64,000 nt of DNA from Bordetella genomosp. 11 (lineage in GTDB: Bacteria > Pseudomonadota > Gammaproteobacteria > Burkholderiales > Burkholderiaceae_B): NCBI RefSeq assembly GCF_002261215.1, contig NZ_NEVS01000004.1, forward strand, positions 2,852,001 to 2,916,000, in the 5' to 3' direction. A program made the position numbers and the translations under genes. Each line of letters begins with the position of its first letter. Position 1 is the stretch's first letter. The notes beneath the pieces were generated by a model. The model did no database searches and was not told the DNA's origin. It worked only from the letters and a program-made list of their open reading frames with translations. Positions 60,855 through 64,000 of the stretch are shown piece by piece.

Positions 60855-63089
60855 TCAATACCGCAGCGACGTCGTCAGGATGACCTGGCGGCCGGGTCCA
60901 TAATCCGCGTGGTGCACGCCGTTGGTCCGCGAGAAGTACTCCTTGTCGGTCAGGTTCAATACGTTCAGCTGGAAACTGAGATTGGGCGATACCTGGTAGG
61001 CCGCCATGGCATCGAAACGCCAGTATGCCGGCATATAAACGCTGTTCGTGCCGCCGCCGGCACCGCCCTGGTTTCCGCCATAGGTCTTGCCGACGTAGTA
61101 AATGCCGCCGCCGACGGTGAACTTCGGCAGCAGTTTGTAGGTATTCCACAGGCTGAAGCTGTTGCGCGGCGTATTGGCCAAGGGGTCGCCCTGATTCACG
61201 CCGTTATAGGCACCCTTGAGCAGTTCGCTGTCCATGAAGCTGTAGCCGCCGAATACATTCCACTTCGGCGTGACCGCGCCGGCGAAACCCAGCTCCAGCC
61301 CGCGCACGCGCGTCTTGCCGGCCTGCGCGAATACGCCCGGGTCGACCTCGATCTGCGCATCCGTCCGTTCGGTCTGGTACAGCGCCGCGGTCAAGGTCAG
61401 TTTTTCGTTCAGCACATCCCACTTGGTACCCAGTTCGACCGTCCGGCTTTTTTCAGGATCGAGACTGCCGGTGTTCGCCGCCAGGCTTTCCTGGTCGCCA
61501 CCGCTGACTGTCGGCGGCGTCGAGGCCGTGGCATAGGACAAATAGATGCTGCCGTTGGGCGCCGGCTTGTACACGACGCCGGCCTGGTAGCTGAAGATAT
61601 TCCAACTGCCGTCGCTGCTTTGCGACGTGGTGGCGCCGCGTGGCAGGAAGTCGCCGTCGATGCGGTAGTTGTCGAACCGGCCGCCCAGGTTCAGGGACCA
61701 GCGGTCATTGAACTCGATCGTATCGAACGCGTAGATGGCGCGGGTATTCGACGTGGAATCGTTGCTGAGCGGCCCCCGCGAAATGCTGCCCGACCAATTG
61801 TCATGCGGATCGGGATGATAGACGGGGGTGCAGTCCATCGCGCCGGCCGCGTACACCCCGGGGCAGAAGCTGCCGGCCGTCGTCGTGACGTTATAGCTGG
61901 CGTTCTTGTTTCTTTCGCTGGTGAACTCGACGCCGATGTCATAGGTATGCTTGAGCGTACCCGTGTTGAACTTGCCGTACAGCTCGGTCACGTTGGATAG
62001 CAGGGTCGTCTGCTGCCAGCGCGACTTCAAGCCGCGTTGCATCCACCATTCGTTGGTGACGGGGTCGAAGCGCGCCGCGCCGCCGTCGCCGGGGTTGGTC
62101 AGCACATAGTCGTTCAGCGTCTGCCCATAGCGGGTCGCATTGCGTACCGTCATGCGGTCGTTGAAATCGTGTTCGAATTCGACGGTGCCGATGTCGGATT
62201 TGTTCTTCTGGTAATCGCGGTCGAGCACCCCGTAGAACTTGTCCCGGCCCACATTCAGGATGCCGTCGCTGGTGCGCTTGCCCGGGATCTTGCTGGCCAG
62301 CGGCACGCCGTAGTCCGGCATACCGTCGGATTGATAATGGTAGTAGCTCAACGTGACGCGCGTCGGCGTTCCGAGGCCGAAGGACAGCGACGGCGCGACA
62401 CCCCATTTGTCATAGTCGACCACGTTGCGGCCCGGCACGTTGCCCTTGCCGTCCAGCAGATTCAGGCGGAAGGCGGAGTTATCGTTGAACTGCCAATTGG
62501 CGTCCACCGTACCGCGCCAGTATGCGTCGCTGCCCAACCCGGCGTCCGCCTGGACGAAGGACCCCAGCTTGGGTTTCTTGCTGACGAGGTTGATGCTCCC
62601 CCCCCCCGATCCCCTGCCGCCATAGGCGGAGTCCGCCCCACGAATGATCTCGACGCTCTCGACATTGAAGATCTCGCGTGTCTGCCCGCCGGGGTCGCGG
62701 ATGCCGTCGACGAAGATATTGCTGCCCGATGAGCTGCCGCGTATGAATGGGCGATCGGCCAGGGGCTGGCCGCCTTCCCCCGCGCCGAAGGTGATGCCCG
62801 GCGAGTTCCGCAGGACATCCTGCAGCGAGGTCGCCGCCGTATCCTGGATCACGGTCTGCGGAATGATTTGCACCGACTTGGGGGTGTCCAGCAAGGGCGC
62901 CGTGAATTTCGTCGACGAGGATACCGGCACGTCGTAGAGGGAATCGCCTTCCACCTGTACCGGCGCCATTTCCGTGACCGGCGCGTTCTGGGCGGAAACC
63001 TGCGTGGCGATGAACAAGGCGGGGCTGGCCAGGGCGACGGCCAGGGACTGCGTCAGCGTATTCAGCGAATACGACTCCTGCTGTTTCAA
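60855..63089 (-). CDS. TonB-dependent catecholate siderophore receptor, Fiu-like
   Basis: 744 residues from TTG 63089, preceded by GGAG eight bases upstream; this gives MKQQESYSLNTLTQSLAVALASPALFIATQVSAQ, a proper signal peptide. TTG 63107 is in frame but has no ribosome site. Plug motifs: TPKSVQIIPQTVI, RPFIRGSSSGSNIFVDGIRDPGG, EIIRGADSAYGGRGSGGGSINLVSKKP, as in Fiu/BfrG-type catecholate receptors; barrel ends at LNLTDKEYFSRTN. No STN domain. A Fur box lies upstream. A run of ten C at 62598-62607 encodes the GGG of the plug. Confidence 0.92.
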   Translation of the reverse strand: MKQQESYSLNTLTQSLAVALASPALFIATQVSAQNAPVTEMAPVQVEGDSLYDVPVSSSTKFTAPLLDTPKSVQIIPQTVIQDTAATSLQDVLRNSPGITFGAGEGGQPLADRPFIRGSSSGSNIFVDGIRDPGGQTREIFNVESVEIIRGADSAYGGRGSGGGSINLVSKKPKLGSFVQADAGLGSDAYWRGTVDANWQFNDNSAFRLNLLDGKGNVPGRNVVDYDKWGVAPSLSFGLGTPTRVTLSYYHYQSDGMPDYGVPLASKIPGKRTSDGILNVGRDKFYGVLDRDYQKNKSDIGTVEFEHDFNDRMTVRNATRYGQTLNDYVLTNPGDGGAARFDPVTNEWWMQRGLKSRWQQTTLLSNVTELYGKFNTGTLKHTYDIGVEFTSERNKNASYNVTTTAGSFCPGVYAAGAMDCTPVYHPDPHDNWSGSISRGPLSNDSTSNTRAIYAFDTIEFNDRWSLNLGGRFDNYRIDGDFLPRGATTSQSSDGSWNIFSYQAGVVYKPAPNGSIYLSYATASTPPTVSGGDQESLAANTGSLDPEKSRTVELGTKWDVLNEKLTLTAALYQTERTDAQIEVDPGVFAQAGKTRVRGLELGFAGAVTPKWNVFGGYSFMDSELLKGAYNGVNQGDPLANTPRNSFSLWNTYKLLPKFTVGGGIYYVGKTYGGNQGGAGGGTNSVYMPAYWRFDAMAAYQVSPNLSFQLNVLNLTDKEYFSRTNGVHHADYGPGRQVILTTSLRY

Positions 63090-63110
63090 GGGGCTTCTCC
63101 GAGACAAAAC

Positions 63111-63129
63111 AATAATGACAATGATTCTT
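63111..63129. promoter_or_regulatory. Fur box upstream of the Fiu-like receptor
   Basis: AATAATGACAATGATTCTT matches 14 of 19 positions of the Fur consensus GATAATGATAATCATTATC and lies 22 bases before the receptor start. Iron repression of this receptor is therefore expected. Confidence 0.78.
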
Positions 63130-63366
63130 ATTTGAATTTTTGTATCGAATCATAGACAAACTTGTGGCCTCGAACAATGTTTATTAACCCTGTGAAGAAA
63201 ATGTGGCGGTTCGACGTCAGGTCCGCTCAGACGTTCGCCCACGAGACATTCAGTATTAAGTAAGGTTTCGCGCCGCATCCGGCGGACGGGATCGATGCAC
63301 GGCGCCGGTTGAAAGACGATCCGCGATAAGCTGGAGCCATCCCATTCCGGGATCAGGAGAAGCAAA

Positions 63367-63786
63367 ATGGCCTGGTTGAAGCTCACGCGCCTGTGGGCGC
63401 TGCGCACCCGGCAGGACGCGATGACGCTATGGTTCGCCCTGCGCCACCCGGCGACGCCGTGGTACGCCAAAGCCTTGGCGATCCTGGTGGTCGCCTATAT
63501 TCTCAGCCCGATCGATCTGATACCGGACTTCATTCCCGTGCTGGGATTGCTGGACGACATCATCCTGGTGCCGATCCTGATCGCGGCAACGATACGCGCC
63601 CTGCCCGGGCCGGTGCGGACGGACAGCCGCGAACGCGCGCAGGCGTGGGCCGCGCGCAGGCTGCCTCGCCCGCGCAGCCGCACGGGCGCGATTTTCGTCG
63701 TTCTGGTGTGGATAGCGATCGCCGCCGCAATCGCGCTATGGGTGCGCGCCGCCTGGTTCAATCCCGCCGCGGTTGCCGGCGCTTGA
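63367..63786 (+). CDS. DUF1232 (YkvA-like) small membrane protein
   Basis: 139 residues with two hydrophobic segments; the DUF1232 signature PWYAKALAILVVAYILSPIDLIPDFIPVLG-type block is plain. Function unknown; YkvA proteins are small inner-membrane proteins. ATG 63367. A charged Arg-rich loop precedes the C-terminal membrane segment. Its 3' end overlaps the convergent gene at 63758. Confidence 0.88.
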   Translation: MAWLKLTRLWALRTRQDAMTLWFALRHPATPWYAKALAILVVAYILSPIDLIPDFIPVLGLLDDIILVPILIAATIRALPGPVRTDSRERAQAWAARRLPRPRSRTGAIFVVLVWIAIAAAIALWVRAAWFNPAAVAGA

Positions 63787-64000
63787 ACAGGTAGCGGATG
63801 ACGAAGCCGGGATACGCCAGTACCAGGAACAGGCACAGGCCGATGGCATAAAACTCCCAGCCCTGGGAAAAGCGGTTACCCAAGGTGGACTCGAAAGCGA
63901 AGCCCAGGCCGCCGACAACCAGGTACAGCACAAGCAATTCGAGCAGGCGCAGCCAGAACGGCTTGACCGCCGGCAGCCCCCCTTTGCGCCAGGGGAACAA
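63758..64000 (-). CDS. Small two-segment membrane protein, 5' end cut by window
   Basis: 80 residues are visible; the only start-like codon is TTG at the last bases of the window, so the gene probably begins outside. Two hydrophobic segments (LLELLVLYLVVGGLGFAF and FYAIGLCLFLVLAYPGFVIRYLF) and an Arg/Lys-rich end. It is typical of a conserved small beta-proteobacterial membrane family, but I cannot name it. It overlaps the DUF1232 gene tail-to-tail by 29 bases. Confidence 0.7.
   Translation of the reverse strand: MFPWRKGGLPAVKPFWLRLLELLVLYLVVGGLGFAFESTLGNRFSQGWEFYAIGLCLFLVLAYPGFVIRYLFKRRQPRRD

Noticed and set aside
62598..62607. Run of ten C as a frameshift or phase-variation site in the receptor gene
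   Set aside because: The frame is intact and the run encodes the conserved Gly stretch of the plug. Slippage is possible but cannot be judged from one sequence.

Overview
The window is a high-GC, gene-dense chromosomal segment from a beta-proteobacterium, most likely Bordetella, Achromobacter or a close relative (Alcaligenaceae). The evidence is two Bug-type tripartite-tricarboxylate solute receptors, a RisA/RisS (OmpR/EnvZ-type) pair directly upstream of ahpC-ahpD, a TsaB-RimI fusion, a LivM-LivG fusion, and TTG/GTG starts with good ribosome binding sites. I see no prophage, insertion sequence, integrase, CRISPR array or rRNA operon. The layout looks like ordinary chromosome with several accessory catabolic and iron-uptake modules.

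Region by region. 1-5 kb: the 3' part of an MscS-family channel, a Bug receptor divergent from a LysR regulator, and a lytic transglycosylase lipoprotein. 5-10.5 kb: acnB behind a palindromic operator-like site, a strong terminator, then a Fur-box-preceded TonB receptor. 10.5-12.5 kb: a MerR regulator fused to a P-loop ATPase, and a divergent LysR gene. 12.7-22.3 kb: a complete selenocysteine-dependent formate dehydrogenase locus. It holds fdnG with an in-frame UGA at 13290-13292 and a SECIS hairpin, fdhB, fdhI, an 81-bp tandem hairpin repeat, fdhE, selA, selB and the tRNA-Sec gene selC. The window thus carries the enzyme together with SelA, SelB and tRNA-Sec needed to decode it (selD and fdhD are not here).

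22.3-35.1 kb: a catabolic region. An amidohydrolase, Bug receptor and class II aldolase operon (minus strand) diverges from an IclR regulator heading OPT transporter, DUF1177-like, AroM-like and dipeptidase E genes. A four-gene branched-chain amino acid type ABC importer faces this run and overlaps it tail to tail. 35.3-37.2 kb: bioM-bioN-bioY biotin ECF transporter. 37.2-39.3 kb: msrB, yciB, bolA and a parvulin isomerase, closed by a perfect 13-bp-stem bidirectional terminator. 39.4-46.3 kb: smc-zipA-ligA (minus strand), for chromosome condensation, division and replication.

46.6-50.5 kb: an LplT-like lysophospholipid transporter, a family 4 uracil-DNA glycosylase and the TsaB-RimI fusion. 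50.6-53.9 kb: risA-risS and ahpC-ahpD with a nested inverted repeat between the pairs. 54-59.5 kb: ispD-ispF divergent from mfd-serB. 59.7-60.8 kb: an unrecognised 370-residue protein. 60.9-63.1 kb: a Fiu-like catecholate siderophore receptor with a Fur box. The end holds a DUF1232 membrane protein and a small membrane protein cut by the window edge.

The themes are anaerobic or respiratory formate oxidation via selenoprotein, iron acquisition (two receptors), peptide or amino acid uptake and breakdown, and housekeeping. The least understood parts are the OPT/DUF1177/AroM/PepE cluster, the MerR-ATPase fusion, the 81-bp hairpin repeat inside the fdh-sel locus, and the orphan gene at 59.7 kb.
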